Below, piece by piece: positions 7,776-17,062 of a DNA stretch of 64,000 nucleotides. Origin of the DNA: Streptosporangiaceae bacterium NEAU-GS5 (GTDB taxonomy: Bacteria; Actinomycetota; Actinomycetes; Streptosporangiales; Streptosporangiaceae); contig JAGFNW010000014.1 of assembly GCA_017592665.1 (NCBI GenBank), forward strand, positions 151,802 through 215,801. The letters are read 5' to 3'. The position numbers were made by a program, and so were the translations under genes. Position 1 is the first letter of the stretch. Every line of letters starts with the position of its first letter. The notes beneath the pieces are model-generated. The model worked only from the letters and a program-made list of their open reading frames with translations, ran no database searches and was not told the origin of the DNA.

Positions 7776-9188
7776 CTACCGTTTGCGGGTGTAGAGCACG
7801 AGGTGGATGCTGCCGAACGTGCTGACCTCGCCCTTCTTGAACTGCGTGCGCAGCGCGAGCAGGCGCGGGTCGTCGCGGTAGCGGAAGACCGTGCTCGGCG
7901 ACACGACCCACACCCGGGTGAGGCCGGTCGCGGCCGCCAGCAGTTCCTGGCCCGACCGCGGCCAATACACGCCTGACGCCCGCGTCAGGTCGGTCAGCCG
8001 GTCGTACGGCTCTGGATAGGCGCCCACGAACAGCCGATATTGGTCGGGCACGTAGAGGACCCCGTCGCCGGGCAGTTCGTCCGTCCTGAGCGTGTTCGCC
8101 AGGGCGCGCAGGTCGTCGGCCCGGCTGTCCGGCTGCCGGATGGCCACCTGCGTCCCGGCCGTCAGCACGCCCACGAGCACGACGCCGAGCGCCGGCGGCG
8201 CCCAGCGTGGCGGCAGCAGCCGGCCGAGCCACACGAGCCCCGCGCCCGCGAGCACGGCCATCCCCGGGACCGCGAACAGCACATAACGCGGGTGATACAT
8301 CGGGTAGACCTGCGACACGCCGTACGAGATGAGGACCGGCAGGACGGCCCAGGCGGCCACGACCGGGATCCGGCGGGTCCGCCACAGCCCCGCGAGCGTG
8401 GCCACGCCGATCACGCCGACGGCCTGCCAGCTCCCGGCCACCTGCAGCGGGAAGGCGGCGAGCTCGTCCGGCGTCGGGACCTTCAGCCAGTACAGCTGGG
8501 TGTCGCGCTGGCCGGCGGCCGTCAGGGCCAACGGCGCCAGCAGGGCGGCGGCCACGGCCAGCGCGAGCAGCCACCGGATGGGCCGCCGCCAGCCCGCGAA
8601 CGCGTGCGGGATCAGCATGAGGAGCGCGTAGACGTGCAGCCAGCCGAGCAGCGCCACGCTCAGCGCATATGCGGCGAAGCGCACGAATCCCGGCCGTTCG
8701 ACGGCCGCGAGCAGCAGCCATGTCGCGAGCACCGTCACCGCGCTGACCAGGGCATAGCTACGGGCCTCCTGCCCATAGCGGCTCGCGATGGGAAGCAGCG
8801 CGTAGATCAGCCCGCCGCACAGCCCCGCCCACGGCCCGGCCAGGCGTCCGCCGAGGGCGGCCACGCCGTACGCCGTGGCGGCGAAGGCCACCAGGGACGG
8901 CAGCCGCAGGGCCCATTCGACCGGCCAGCCCGAGGCGGCCAACGGCCGCATGAGGAAGTAGTAGAGGCCGTGGACGGCGTCCATGTCGCCGAGCAGCCGC
9001 CACATGTCCGGAAGCGGCATCCGGGCCACGACGGCCGTGACCGACTCGTCCCGCCACATGGAAGGGATCGTGATCTGCCACGCGCCCATGGCGAGGGCCA
9101 CCAGCGCCGGCACGATCGGCACCCACCAGATCCTCCGCAAAGGCCGGGTCTCGCCGGGCGTCACGACCGCGGTAGCGGTGACTGTCAC
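7776..9188 (-). CDS. GT-C membrane glycosyltransferase (GT39/PMT-like)
   Basis: A 470-residue polytopic membrane protein with about 10-11 hydrophobic segments. The first extracytoplasmic loop carries the acidic motif WRDESVTAVV typical of GT-C enzymes that use polyprenyl-phosphate sugars (ArnT/PMT-like). The segment HGLYYFLMRPL follows, as in GT39-like mannosyltransferases of actinobacteria. A soluble C-terminal part of about 120 residues follows the last helix. The GTG start has GGAG 8 bases upstream. The likely role is transfer of a sugar to a cell-surface polymer or protein; donor and acceptor are unknown. It is divergent from the GNAT gene across 59 bases. Confidence 0.85.
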   Translation of the reverse strand: MTVTATAVVTPGETRPLRRIWWVPIVPALVALAMGAWQITIPSMWRDESVTAVVARMPLPDMWRLLGDMDAVHGLYYFLMRPLAASGWPVEWALRLPSLVAFAATAYGVAALGGRLAGPWAGLCGGLIYALLPIASRYGQEARSYALVSAVTVLATWLLLAAVERPGFVRFAAYALSVALLGWLHVYALLMLIPHAFAGWRRPIRWLLALAVAAALLAPLALTAAGQRDTQLYWLKVPTPDELAAFPLQVAGSWQAVGVIGVATLAGLWRTRRIPVVAAWAVLPVLISYGVSQVYPMYHPRYVLFAVPGMAVLAGAGLVWLGRLLPPRWAPPALGVVLVGVLTAGTQVAIRQPDSRADDLRALANTLRTDELPGDGVLYVPDQYRLFVGAYPEPYDRLTDLTRASGVYWPRSGQELLAAATGLTRVWVVSPSTVFRYRDDPRLLALRTQFKKGEVSTFGSIHLVLYTRKR

Positions 9189-9235
9189 GAGCGGCTCCTC
9201 ATCGCCCCTGATGACCTTTATGGCGGCTACGACCG

Positions 9236-9241
9236 TACACT
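9236..9241 (+). promoter_or_regulatory. Candidate -10 (TACACT) for leaderless GNAT gene
   Basis: TACACT ends 6 bases before the GTG at 9248, and no ribosome site is present. It lies in the short divergent region shared with the GT39-like gene. Confidence 0.5.
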
Positions 9242-9247
9242 GCCCGG

Positions 9248-9760
9248 GTGTACGTCAGACGTGAGAGCCCGCAGGACGTGGCGGCGGTCCGCGCGGTCAC
9301 GGCGGCCGCCTTCGCGGCGCCCGACCGGCCGGTCCCGGCCGAGGTGACGTTGCTCGACGCGCTCCGCGACAGCAAGGAGTGGCTCCCGCGGCTGTCCCTG
9401 GTCGCCGCCGTCGACGGCGAGGTGGCCGGGCACGTGGTCTGCACCCGCGGGCACGTCGGCGGCGCGCCCGTGCTCGGCCTCGGGCCGCTCAGCGTCACCC
9501 CCGGCCGGCAGCGGCAGGGGGTCGGCCTGGCGCTCGTGCACGCCGTGCTCGGCGCCGCCGACGCGCTCGAGGAGCCGCTCGTCGCCCTGCTCGGCAGCCC
9601 CGCCTACTACGGCCGCTTCGGCTTCCGCGCCGCCGCCGACCTCGGGATCGCCGCGCCCGATCCGGCGTGGGGCGCGTATTTCCAGGTCAGAACCCTCAAC
9701 GCGTACGACGCCGGGCTCACGGGCGCGTTCGCCTACGCGCCACCCTTCGACGCCGTCTGA
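9248..9760 (+). CDS. GNAT family N-acetyltransferase
   Basis: A 170-residue GCN5-type acetyltransferase, likely acetylating a small molecule or amine with acetyl-CoA. Seen: the N-terminal strand VRRESPQDVAAVRAVTAAAF, central strand LGPLSVTPGRQRQGVGLALV with the CoA-binding R/Q-x-x-G-x-G/A loop, and the YYGRFGFRAA block common to the YhbS-like subgroup. Length is typical. The start is GTG with a TACACT element 6 bases upstream. The substrate cannot be told from the sequence. Confidence 0.88.
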   Translation: MYVRRESPQDVAAVRAVTAAAFAAPDRPVPAEVTLLDALRDSKEWLPRLSLVAAVDGEVAGHVVCTRGHVGGAPVLGLGPLSVTPGRQRQGVGLALVHAVLGAADALEEPLVALLGSPAYYGRFGFRAAADLGIAAPDPAWGAYFQVRTLNAYDAGLTGAFAYAPPFDAV

Positions 9761-9807
9761 CACCCGTCTTATGCCGCTGCGCGGATAATGCCGCGAGAGG
9801 TGATCAC

Positions 9808-11172
9808 TTGAGGCGGATCGTCGCGTTACTGGGCGTCCTACTACTGCTAACGGCCTGCGCGTCCACGCCGCAGGCGGCATCCCGAACGTCGGCCCCGCCG
9901 ACCGTGGCCGGCACCACCACCCGTGCCCCCGATCCTGTGATCACCAGCCCCAACCTGCGGCGGGTCGCCACCGTGCCGCTGGACGCCCCCTTCGACGGGC
10001 CCGAATCCTGGGGCACCGACCTCGCCTTCCAGGGGAACTACGCCTTCGTCGGCAACTACGACGGATTCACCGTCGTCGACATCTCCGACCCGGAGAAGCC
10101 CTCGGTGGTGACCCGGGTGGTCTGCCCGGCCGGTCAGAACGACGTCTCCGTCTACGGCAACCTGCTGTTCCTGTCGGTGGACGAGCCGCGCTCCGGTGAG
10201 AGCTGCGACAGCGACGTGGGCCGTCCGTCCGAGTCCTCCATGTGGGAGGGCATCCGGATCTTCGACATCAGCGACGTGGCGCACCCGCGCTATGTGTCGG
10301 CCGTGCGCACCGAGTGCGGCTCCCACACGCACACGCTGATCCCCGGAAACGGCGTCCACTACATCTACGTGTCGTCGGCCGGGCCGATCCCGGACACCTA
10401 CAACTGCCCGCCGCCGCACGAGATGATCTCGATCATCGAGGTGTCCGAGGACGACCCGGCCGCCGCCCACGTGGTGGCCACGCCTACCCTCTTCGAAGGC
10501 CGCACGCCCGGCAGGTTCGGCGGCTGCCATGACATCACCGCCTATCCGGCGAAGAAGCTGGCGGCCGCCGCCTGCTACGGCGACGGGCTGCTGCTCGACA
10601 TCTCCGACCCGGTCCATCCCACGGTGCTGCAGCAGGTCAACGACTACACCAACTTCTCCGTCTGGCACTCGGCCACCTTCAACGACGACGCGACGAAGGT
10701 GGTCTTCACCGACGAGCTCGGCGGCGGCACCTCGCCCATGTGCGTCAGGAGCGTCCCGCGCAACAAGGGCGGGGACGGCATCTACGAGATCACCCCCGAC
10801 CGCAAGCTGACCCTCGAAGGACTGTTCAAGATCCCGCGCGATCAGACCGACGGGGAGAACTGCGTGGCCCACAACGGCGGCCTCGTGCCGGCCAAGGGCC
10901 GCGACGTGCTGGTCCAGGCCTGGTATCAGGGCGGCGTCTCGGTCATGGACTTCACCGACCCGGCCCACGCCGAGGAGATCGCCTACTTCGACCGGCCGCC
11001 GCTGACCGACAAGCTCGGCGGCGCCTGGTCGGCGTACTACTACAACGGTTACATCTACGCCAGCGACGTCACCAAGGGCCTGGACATCCTGAAGCTGACC
11101 GATCCGCGCACCGACTCGGCCGCCGAGGTCCGGCTCAAAGGTCTGAACGCGCAGAGCCAGGAGCCATATTGA
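9808..11172 (+). CDS. LVIVD-repeat lipoprotein
   Basis: A 454-residue predicted lipoprotein. The N-terminus RRIVALLGVLLLLTACAS has a lipobox (LTAC) that sets the acylated Cys near residue 17. I chose the TTG start because GAGAGG lies 7 bases upstream and because it starts the signal peptide directly. The body has LVIVD/choice-of-anchor-like beta-propeller repeats such as YAFVGNYDGFTVVDISDPEKP, GIRIFDISDVAHPRY and LLLDISDPVHPTV, and many paired cysteines. Such proteins sit outside the membrane and probably bind ligands or partners; no enzyme activity is known. Its 3' end overlaps the convergent acyltransferase by 38 bases. Confidence 0.85.
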   Translation: MRRIVALLGVLLLLTACASTPQAASRTSAPPTVAGTTTRAPDPVITSPNLRRVATVPLDAPFDGPESWGTDLAFQGNYAFVGNYDGFTVVDISDPEKPSVVTRVVCPAGQNDVSVYGNLLFLSVDEPRSGESCDSDVGRPSESSMWEGIRIFDISDVAHPRYVSAVRTECGSHTHTLIPGNGVHYIYVSSAGPIPDTYNCPPPHEMISIIEVSEDDPAAAHVVATPTLFEGRTPGRFGGCHDITAYPAKKLAAAACYGDGLLLDISDPVHPTVLQQVNDYTNFSVWHSATFNDDATKVVFTDELGGGTSPMCVRSVPRNKGGDGIYEITPDRKLTLEGLFKIPRDQTDGENCVAHNGGLVPAKGRDVLVQAWYQGGVSVMDFTDPAHAEEIAYFDRPPLTDKLGGAWSAYYYNGYIYASDVTKGLDILKLTDPRTDSAAEVRLKGLNAQSQEPY

Positions 11173-12244
11173 TCTCGTCGCCCGCATCGCCCGCCCGGCG
11201 CCGGCCGAGCCGCTTGGCGACCGTGTCGGCGGCCTTGTAGAGGGCCGGGGTGCCGAGCACGAGGTTGGTCAGGCGGCGGCGCGGCTCGTAGGCGAGCCAG
11301 TGCGCCGCGGCGCGCGCGGACGGCCGCGACAGGCGTCCCTCGGCCACCATCAGCTCGCCGTTCTTCAGGCTGTCCTTGTAGCCCTTCTCGCCCCGGCCGA
11401 GGTCCATCAGCGTGACCCCGGCCGCCGCGGCCGCCTGGCACAGGCGCAGCCGGTGGATCAGCCCGGGCGAGTAACGGGCGTACGTCACGTCGTAGACCGG
11501 GAACCACCCGATCAGGGTCGACTCTGTCCTTACACCGAAATTTCCGGCTATGAGGTGATCGCCGGCGTAGAGCAGGCCGAGCGAGCCGACGAACAGGTCG
11601 GTCTTGACCGCGTGCAGCCGCTCCACGAGCGAGACGATCCACGGTTCGGCGAACCGGTCGGTGCGCCCGGTGCGCCGGTATTGCGCGGACTTCCAGGCCA
11701 GCAGCGTGTGGAGCGCGTCGCCGTCGGCGGCGTCGAACTCGAAGCGGATCTCGCCGACCTCCCGGGCCAGCCTCCGCTCCTTCTTCAGCGTCGACTTGTA
11801 GATCTTGTTGGAGCGCTCGGCCAGGTCCTTGGCGTAGGCCTCGTAACCGTCGCTCATGTCGATCACGGGGGACGGGTGCAGCGCCTTGTGCCAGCCGGGG
11901 AACTGCGCCGGATCGAGGTGGTCGAACTCCCACACGGCGAGGCCGCAGGCCGCCAGCAGCTCGCGCACGGGCACCTCGAGGCCCGGGGCGTACGCCATGC
12001 CCTGCAGGTCGGAAAGGCCCGTGCCGATCGGCGTGCCGATCCGGCCGGACCGCTGGAAGGGGAAGAACGCCTCTGATTCGCCGAGGACGGCCACGAACGC
12101 GTCGTCGCGGACCTCGCCCACGGCCCGCGCGTATTCGGGGGACAGGAACGGATTGGGGCGCGCACTGTGCGCGCGCTGCAGCGCGCGCCAGCGCGTCAGC
12201 TCGCTCTCGCCCAGTTCGCCGGGGCGGACCACCCGGATCTTCAC
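11135..12244 (-). CDS. BioF2/FemAB-like acyltransferase (copy 1)
   Basis: A 369-residue protein of the GNAT-fold BioF2-like (CelD/FemAB-related) family. Seen: PFLSPEYARAVGEVRDDAFVAV near the N-terminus, SNKIYKSTLKKERRL, LLAWKSAQYRRTGRTDRF and YSPGLIHRLRLCQAA, blocks shared with the next gene. Members lie in polysaccharide gene sets and are thought to acylate sugars or transfer amino acids to them. It overlaps the upstream paralogue by 4 bases, so the two are co-translated, and its ATG encodes the same MKI start as the paralogue. Substrate unknown. Confidence 0.85.
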   Translation of the reverse strand: MKIRVVRPGELGESELTRWRALQRAHSARPNPFLSPEYARAVGEVRDDAFVAVLGESEAFFPFQRSGRIGTPIGTGLSDLQGMAYAPGLEVPVRELLAACGLAVWEFDHLDPAQFPGWHKALHPSPVIDMSDGYEAYAKDLAERSNKIYKSTLKKERRLAREVGEIRFEFDAADGDALHTLLAWKSAQYRRTGRTDRFAEPWIVSLVERLHAVKTDLFVGSLGLLYAGDHLIAGNFGVRTESTLIGWFPVYDVTYARYSPGLIHRLRLCQAAAAAGVTLMDLGRGEKGYKDSLKNGELMVAEGRLSRPSARAAAHWLAYEPRRRLTNLVLGTPALYKAADTVAKRLGRRRAGDAGDEINMAPGSARSDL

Positions 12245-13302
12245 CGCGACGATCCTCTCCAGCGCAGGAACCGGTCGGCCATCCGATATAAGCGCGGGCT
12301 CTCCAGGACGAGCCTGCGGGCCCTTCGGACCGGCTCGCGGCGCGTCCAGTGCAGCGCCGCCCCGGCCGAGCCCCGGCGCGCCACGCCCTCCGAGAGCGGC
12401 AGCGTGGCGTTGCAGATGGTCTGCTTGTAGTCGCCGGCCGTCCCGGTGTCGATGTGCCGCACGCCGCGCTCGGCCGCCGCCTCCATCAGCCGCAGGTGGT
12501 GGATCAGGCCGGGGGAGTACGCGCCGAACTCGGGATCGTAGGCGGGGAACCAGCCGGCCATCACCCCCTCGCCGACCAGCCCGAAGTGCCCGGCGATGGG
12601 ACGGCCGCCGGCGTAGAGCATGGACAGGGGCGCCTGCAGCCGCGCCGAGGATCCGGCGCGCAGGCGCTCGACGAGGGCCGCCACCCAGCCCTCGGCCGTC
12701 CGGTCGGCCCGCCCGATCCGCCGATATTGGTCCGACTTCCAGCGCAGCAGCAGCGCGAACTGCTCCGGGTCGCGCACGTCGTAGTCGTAGGTCACCGGCC
12801 CGATATCGCGGCCCAGCTTCCGCTCTTTGTAGACAATCGTCTTGTACGACTTAGGCGATTTATCGCGAAAGAATTTGATGTATGCGTCAAAGCCGTCTTG
12901 GAGATCGAGGAGCATGGCCTCCTTGGGGAGACCCGTGCCGAACCACGGCTGATCGGCGACCAGATACTCGAATTCGAACACGTCGAGCCGGCAGCCTTTG
13001 AGCAGCTCAGAGCGGCTGATCATGAAGCCGGGAGGATGCACGAGGCCCTGCGCCAGTGTGATCCAGGCGGCCAGCGGCCGGGCCGCGCGAAAGCCGTACG
13101 GCTCGAAAGGCAGGAACGCCACGGGCCGGCCGGCGTCGGTCAGCACGGCGACCCGCGCGTCCGCGCGAACCTCGCCGACCGCGGCGACGAACTCGGGGGC
13201 CAGCCACGGGCTGGCCAGATGCGGCTGAGCTGCCCGCATGGCATGCCAGGCGGCGTGCTCGGCCGCCCCCAGGTCGCCGGGCCGAGCCACTTCGATCTTC
13301 AT
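12241..13302 (-). CDS. BioF2/FemAB-like acyltransferase (copy 2)
   Basis: A 353-residue paralogue of the following gene, sharing the order of motifs: MKIEVARPGDLG, LAPEFVAAVGEVRADARVAV, SPKSYKTIVYKERKLGRD, LLRWKSDQYRRIGRADRT, YSPGLIHHLRLMEAAAERG and the DTGTAGDYKQTICN end corresponding to DLGRGEKGYKDSLKN in copy 1. The DNA and protein have diverged widely, so the duplication is old. GGAGC lies just upstream of the ATG. It starts the two-gene unit and is divergent from the P450 gene. A surface-glycan modification role is inferred from family and neighbours. Confidence 0.85.
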   Translation of the reverse strand: MKIEVARPGDLGAAEHAAWHAMRAAQPHLASPWLAPEFVAAVGEVRADARVAVLTDAGRPVAFLPFEPYGFRAARPLAAWITLAQGLVHPPGFMISRSELLKGCRLDVFEFEYLVADQPWFGTGLPKEAMLLDLQDGFDAYIKFFRDKSPKSYKTIVYKERKLGRDIGPVTYDYDVRDPEQFALLLRWKSDQYRRIGRADRTAEGWVAALVERLRAGSSARLQAPLSMLYAGGRPIAGHFGLVGEGVMAGWFPAYDPEFGAYSPGLIHHLRLMEAAAERGVRHIDTGTAGDYKQTICNATLPLSEGVARRGSAGAALHWTRREPVRRARRLVLESPRLYRMADRFLRWRGSSR

Positions 13303-13383
13303 TTAGGTGCTCCATAGGACATGTCCGCGCCATACTAATCATCAGAGCTTGAAATACGATCCCCGAACGAAAGTGGATCTACG

Positions 13384-14637
13384 GTGACGACCGCAGCCGT
13401 ATCCGATGAGATAGATCTGGGCAACATGGCCTTCTGGGCCCGTCCGCACAGCGAGCGGTTAGCGGCGTTCGCCCAGCTCAGGAAGATTGAGCGGCCGGTT
13501 TACTTCGGCGAGCCCCGCATCCCCGGGCTGCGGTCGGGCAAAGGCTTCTACGCCCTGGTCAGGCACCACGACGTGACCGAGGCGCTGCGGCATCCGGAGA
13601 TCTTCAGCAGCGAGCCCTCGGTGTCGATCCCGCCCCCGCCGCCCTGGGCCAAATACATCTTCGGCAACTCGATGGTCAATCTCGACGATCCGCGGCACGG
13701 CCGGCTGCGCCGGATCATCTCGCGGGCCTTCACCCCGCGCATGCTCAACAAGAGCGAGCAGGACGTCACGGCCAACGTCAACCGGATCATCGACCGGGCG
13801 ATCGAGCACGGGCCCGGCGGCGACTTCATCTCGATGGTCGCCAACCCGATCGCCGCCGGAGTCATCTGCGACATGGTGGGCGTCCCCGAGGAGCATCGCA
13901 AGCTGGTCATCGACCGGGTGCACACCTGGGCCGACTACACCGGCGCGCGCCCGAGCTTCACCGCCTCGCTCCGGCTGGCCGCCAAGAACAGCCTGGGCCT
14001 GATCGGCCTCCGCCGGATGGTCATCGCGCTCGGCAAGGAGCGTGCCAAGGAGCCGAAGGAAGACGTCATCTCCCAGCTGGTCACCGCCAACATCGACGGC
14101 GAGCGGCTGACCAGCATGGAGCTCGGCGCGTTCTTCACGCTGCTCGTGGCGGCCGGCATCAACACCGCGAGCAACGGCATGGCGCACGGCCTCCGGCTGC
14201 TGACCACCCACCCCGAGCAGCGCGAACTGCTGCTGTCCGACTTCGACAAGCACATGCCGACGGCGATCGAGGAGATCGTCCGCTACGTCACGCCGGGCAT
14301 GCGCACGGGCCGCACGATCAAGGTGGAGCACGAGGTCAACGGACAGGTCCTGCGGCCCGGCGACAAGTGCGTGCTCTACTTCATGTCGGCCAACCGGGAT
14401 GAGACGGTGTTCACCGATCCCGACGTGTTCGACATCACCCGCGACCCCAATCCGCACACCGCCTTCGGCGCCCCCGGCATCCACTTCTGCCTGGGCGCCA
14501 ACCTGGTGCGCAAGGAGATGACCGTCGCCTTCCGCGAGCTGTTCCGCCGGTTGCCCGACATCCGCGCGATCGGCGAGGGAAAGCAGCTACGGTCGAACTT
14601 CGAAAACGGCCTGACCGAGCTTCGCTTCGAGTTCTGA
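13384..14637 (+). CDS. Cytochrome P450
   Basis: A 417-residue soluble bacterial cytochrome P450, a heme monooxygenase needing ferredoxin and reductase supplied elsewhere. Seen: ExxR in AIEEIVRYVTPGMRTGR, the heme loop FGAPGIHFCLGANL with the thiolate Cys at residue 369, and the I-helix segment VAAGINTASNGMAHG. There the usual acid-alcohol pair (D/E-T) is replaced by Asn-Thr, which may alter oxygen activation. The start is GTG; the ribosome site is weak. It is followed within 13 bases by a GH gene in the same direction, an unusual pairing that suggests a shared glycan or glycolipid target. Confidence 0.93.
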   Translation: MTTAAVSDEIDLGNMAFWARPHSERLAAFAQLRKIERPVYFGEPRIPGLRSGKGFYALVRHHDVTEALRHPEIFSSEPSVSIPPPPPWAKYIFGNSMVNLDDPRHGRLRRIISRAFTPRMLNKSEQDVTANVNRIIDRAIEHGPGGDFISMVANPIAAGVICDMVGVPEEHRKLVIDRVHTWADYTGARPSFTASLRLAAKNSLGLIGLRRMVIALGKERAKEPKEDVISQLVTANIDGERLTSMELGAFFTLLVAAGINTASNGMAHGLRLLTTHPEQRELLLSDFDKHMPTAIEEIVRYVTPGMRTGRTIKVEHEVNGQVLRPGDKCVLYFMSANRDETVFTDPDVFDITRDPNPHTAFGAPGIHFCLGANLVRKEMTVAFRELFRRLPDIRAIGEGKQLRSNFENGLTELRFEF

Positions 14638-14650
14638 GGACTGACCGCAC

Positions 14651-16123
14651 GTGTCGAACGAGACCCCCCCGTCCGAGAACGCCGGCGAGCCGGGGCGCGA
14701 GGCCCGCGGCCACTACCGGCACGCCCGGCGGAGCGGCCTGCGCCGTCTGCTGTCGGTGATCGCCGTCGTCGCCGCCGTGGGCTGCGGCACCGTCGCGGCC
14801 GTGGCCATCTCCCGGTCCGCCGCGCCCTCCAAGGCCCCGTCGAACGCGTTGGCGCCGCAGGACACCGCGGCCGAGTCGAGCACCGAGACCGAGGTCGACG
14901 CCGCGAGCACCGACGCGACCGAGGAGGCCGCCACCGCCGCGGTCGGCGGCATGGGCAAGGACTGGCCGGTGTGGGGCTTCACCCACACCCGCTTCAGCGC
15001 CGACTCCGGCGACGACGGCCCGACCGGTCGCGCCAAGGCGGCCCTGTCGCGGCGCCCGGTCCTGCAGAACCAGCACATCATGGGCTTCGGCGCCGACAAC
15101 CCCGAGCCGTCGCCCGGCCAATACGACTGGGCCTCGCTCGACCAGCGGATGGACCTGGTCCGCAAGACCAAGGGCGTGCCGGTCATCACGCTGTGCTGCG
15201 CGCCCGACTGGATGGTCGGCGGCGTGGCCGGCCAGACGCAGGAGGAGTTCTTCACCCAGGCGCCCAGGAAGAAGTACTTCAAGGACTTCGCCGCGCTCGC
15301 CGCGAAGGTCGCCAAGCGCTACCCGTTCGTCAAGCACTACATCGTGTGGAACGAGTTCAAGGGCTTCTTCGACGAGAAGCTCAAGCGCTGGGACTACGAG
15401 GGCTACACCGAGATGTACAACCTCGTCTACGACGCCCTGAAGAAGGTCAACCCGAACATCAAGGTCGGCGGGCCGTACGTGAACGTCACCGACCGGCCCG
15501 GCTGGCCGTCGGAGCTGAAGGGCCCCTGGGGGAGCGAAGACCAGCGCGGGCTCAACGCCATCAAATATTGGCTGCGCAACAAGCACGGCGCCGATTTCAT
15601 CGTCGTCGACGGCACCTCCGAATCCTCCAAGGGGATGTATCCGGACGAGTTCCGCGCGCTGGACAAGTTCGGGGCCGTCAACGCGTGGCTGCGCAAGCAG
15701 ACCAAGCTGCCCATCTGGTGGGCCGAGTGGTATTTCTCCCCGGCCAAGGAGAACTGGTCCGTCGCCCACCGCACGGCCGTGCAGGCCGCCGCGATGATCG
15801 AGTTCGGGTCCAGCGGCACGGCCGCCGCGCTCTACTGGAGCCCGCAGAACACCGGCTCCGACTGCCCCGGCTGCCTGTGGACCAACACCGACCAGTCCAG
15901 CGGCGGCCGGCCGCTGCCCGCCCTCGGCGTGATCCAGGACTTCGCCCGCTGGTTCCCGTACGGCACCAAGCTGGTCAAGGTCGGCGCGAGCAACGACGTG
16001 CGGGTGCTGGCCCAGGCCAAGATGATGGTCGTGGTCAACACCACCGGTCACCGCGTCACGACCACGGTCGACGGCAAGAAGCTCACCCTTTCCGCCTACC
16101 AGATCAAGTGGGTGGGCCGATGA
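14651..16123 (+). CDS. Membrane-anchored clan GH-A glycoside hydrolase (GH39-like)
   Basis: A 490-residue protein with a cytosolic basic N-terminus, one membrane helix (about residues 33-55), a Ser/Thr/Ala-rich linker and an extracytoplasmic TIM barrel. Catalytic landmarks are the acid/base Glu in HYIVWNEFKGF and the nucleophile Glu in LPIWWAEWYFSP, the spacing expected of clan GH-A families such as GH39 or GH5. PGQYDWASLDQRMDLV fits GH39-type beta-xylosidase barrels. Substrate is unproven; the neighbours suggest trimming of the organism's own exopolysaccharide. The start is GTG, with GAGGA spanning the P450 stop. It overlaps the next gene by ATGA. Confidence 0.82.
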   Translation: MSNETPPSENAGEPGREARGHYRHARRSGLRRLLSVIAVVAAVGCGTVAAVAISRSAAPSKAPSNALAPQDTAAESSTETEVDAASTDATEEAATAAVGGMGKDWPVWGFTHTRFSADSGDDGPTGRAKAALSRRPVLQNQHIMGFGADNPEPSPGQYDWASLDQRMDLVRKTKGVPVITLCCAPDWMVGGVAGQTQEEFFTQAPRKKYFKDFAALAAKVAKRYPFVKHYIVWNEFKGFFDEKLKRWDYEGYTEMYNLVYDALKKVNPNIKVGGPYVNVTDRPGWPSELKGPWGSEDQRGLNAIKYWLRNKHGADFIVVDGTSESSKGMYPDEFRALDKFGAVNAWLRKQTKLPIWWAEWYFSPAKENWSVAHRTAVQAAAMIEFGSSGTAAALYWSPQNTGSDCPGCLWTNTDQSSGGRPLPALGVIQDFARWFPYGTKLVKVGASNDVRVLAQAKMMVVVNTTGHRVTTTVDGKKLTLSAYQIKWVGR

Positions 16124-17028
16124 GCGAGAGCTGGCCGCCGGTCAGCGTGGTGGTGTGCACCACCGGCAACCGGCCCGACATGCTGCGCGCCGCGCTGAAG
16201 AGCATCGCCGGTCAGGACTATCCAGGCGACGTCACCGCGATCGTGGTGTTCGACCGCTGCGAGCCCGACCTCGCCGTGCTCAGCGACGACCCCCACCGCC
16301 GGGTGACGTGGACGTCCAACACACGCGTCCCCAACGTGGCCGGCAGCCGCAACAGCGGCATCATGGCCGCCACCACCGACCTCGTGGCCTTCTGCGACGA
16401 CGACAACACCTGGCGGCCGGGCAAGCTCCGCGCCCAGGTGCCGGGCTTCCTCGCCGAGCCGGACGCGGCGCTCGCCTCCTGCGGCATGGTCTCCACCCAG
16501 GAGCGGATCTTCCCGGGCGACCACATCACCTTCGCCGACCTGCTGCGCTCCCGGCTCCCGTCGGCGACCACCTCGTCGTTCCTGCTGCGAAGGCCGCTGC
16601 TGCTCGGGCCGGTCGGCCTGTTCTCCGAGGAGATCCCGCGCGGCTTCGCCGAGGACTACGAGCTGCTGCTGCGCGCGGCCCGGCACGCCCCCATCCCGTA
16701 CGTCCAGCAGGTCCTGGTCGAGGTGCCGCCCCATGAGGGCTCCCACTTCTACGGCCGCTGGCAGATGATCGCCGACTCGCACGAGTGGCTGCTGACCCAC
16801 TATCCCGAGTTCCGGCGGACCAGACGCGGTTACGCGCGCCTGGCAGGCCAGGTGGCGTTCGAGAGCTCGATCGCCAGAAACTGGCGCCGCTCGCTCCGCT
16901 GGACCAGGCGCGCCTTCCTGGCCAGCCCGCTTGAGCCCCGGACATACGCGGCGCTGGCCATCTGCTCCCGCGTCGTCACCGGCGAGTGGGTCCTGCGCCA
17001 GATCCAGGCCCGAGGCAGCGGCACCTGA
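16120..17028 (+). CDS. Glycosyltransferase family 2
   Basis: A 302-residue GT-A fold glycosyltransferase. The N-terminus VSVVVCTTGNRPDMLRAALKS is the nucleotide-binding strand, and VAFCDDDNTWRPGK supplies the DxD metal-binding motif near residue 92. EEIPRGFAEDYELLLRAARH is the usual ED acceptor-site block. No membrane helices are obvious. The ATG overlaps the stop of the GH gene by 4 bases, so P450, GH and GT2 form one unit. It likely adds a sugar from a nucleotide donor in the same surface-glycan pathway. Confidence 0.9.
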   Translation: MSESWPPVSVVVCTTGNRPDMLRAALKSIAGQDYPGDVTAIVVFDRCEPDLAVLSDDPHRRVTWTSNTRVPNVAGSRNSGIMAATTDLVAFCDDDNTWRPGKLRAQVPGFLAEPDAALASCGMVSTQERIFPGDHITFADLLRSRLPSATTSSFLLRRPLLLGPVGLFSEEIPRGFAEDYELLLRAARHAPIPYVQQVLVEVPPHEGSHFYGRWQMIADSHEWLLTHYPEFRRTRRGYARLAGQVAFESSIARNWRRSLRWTRRAFLASPLEPRTYAALAICSRVVTGEWVLRQIQARGSGT

Positions 17029-17050
17029 CCCACCTGTGACCCTCCCCGCC

Positions 17051-17056
17051 TAAAGT
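17051..17056 (+). promoter_or_regulatory. Candidate -10 (TAAAGT) for leaderless amidase gene
   Basis: TAAAGT ends 6 bases before the ATG at 17063, and no ribosome site precedes the start. This matches the spacing seen before other genes in the window. Confidence 0.5.
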
Positions 17057-17062
17057 GGCGGA

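Noticed and set aside
11135..17028. Classical natural-product cluster around the P450
   Set aside because: No synthase, NRPS/PKS, terpene cyclase or RiPP precursor is nearby; the neighbours are glycan enzymes.
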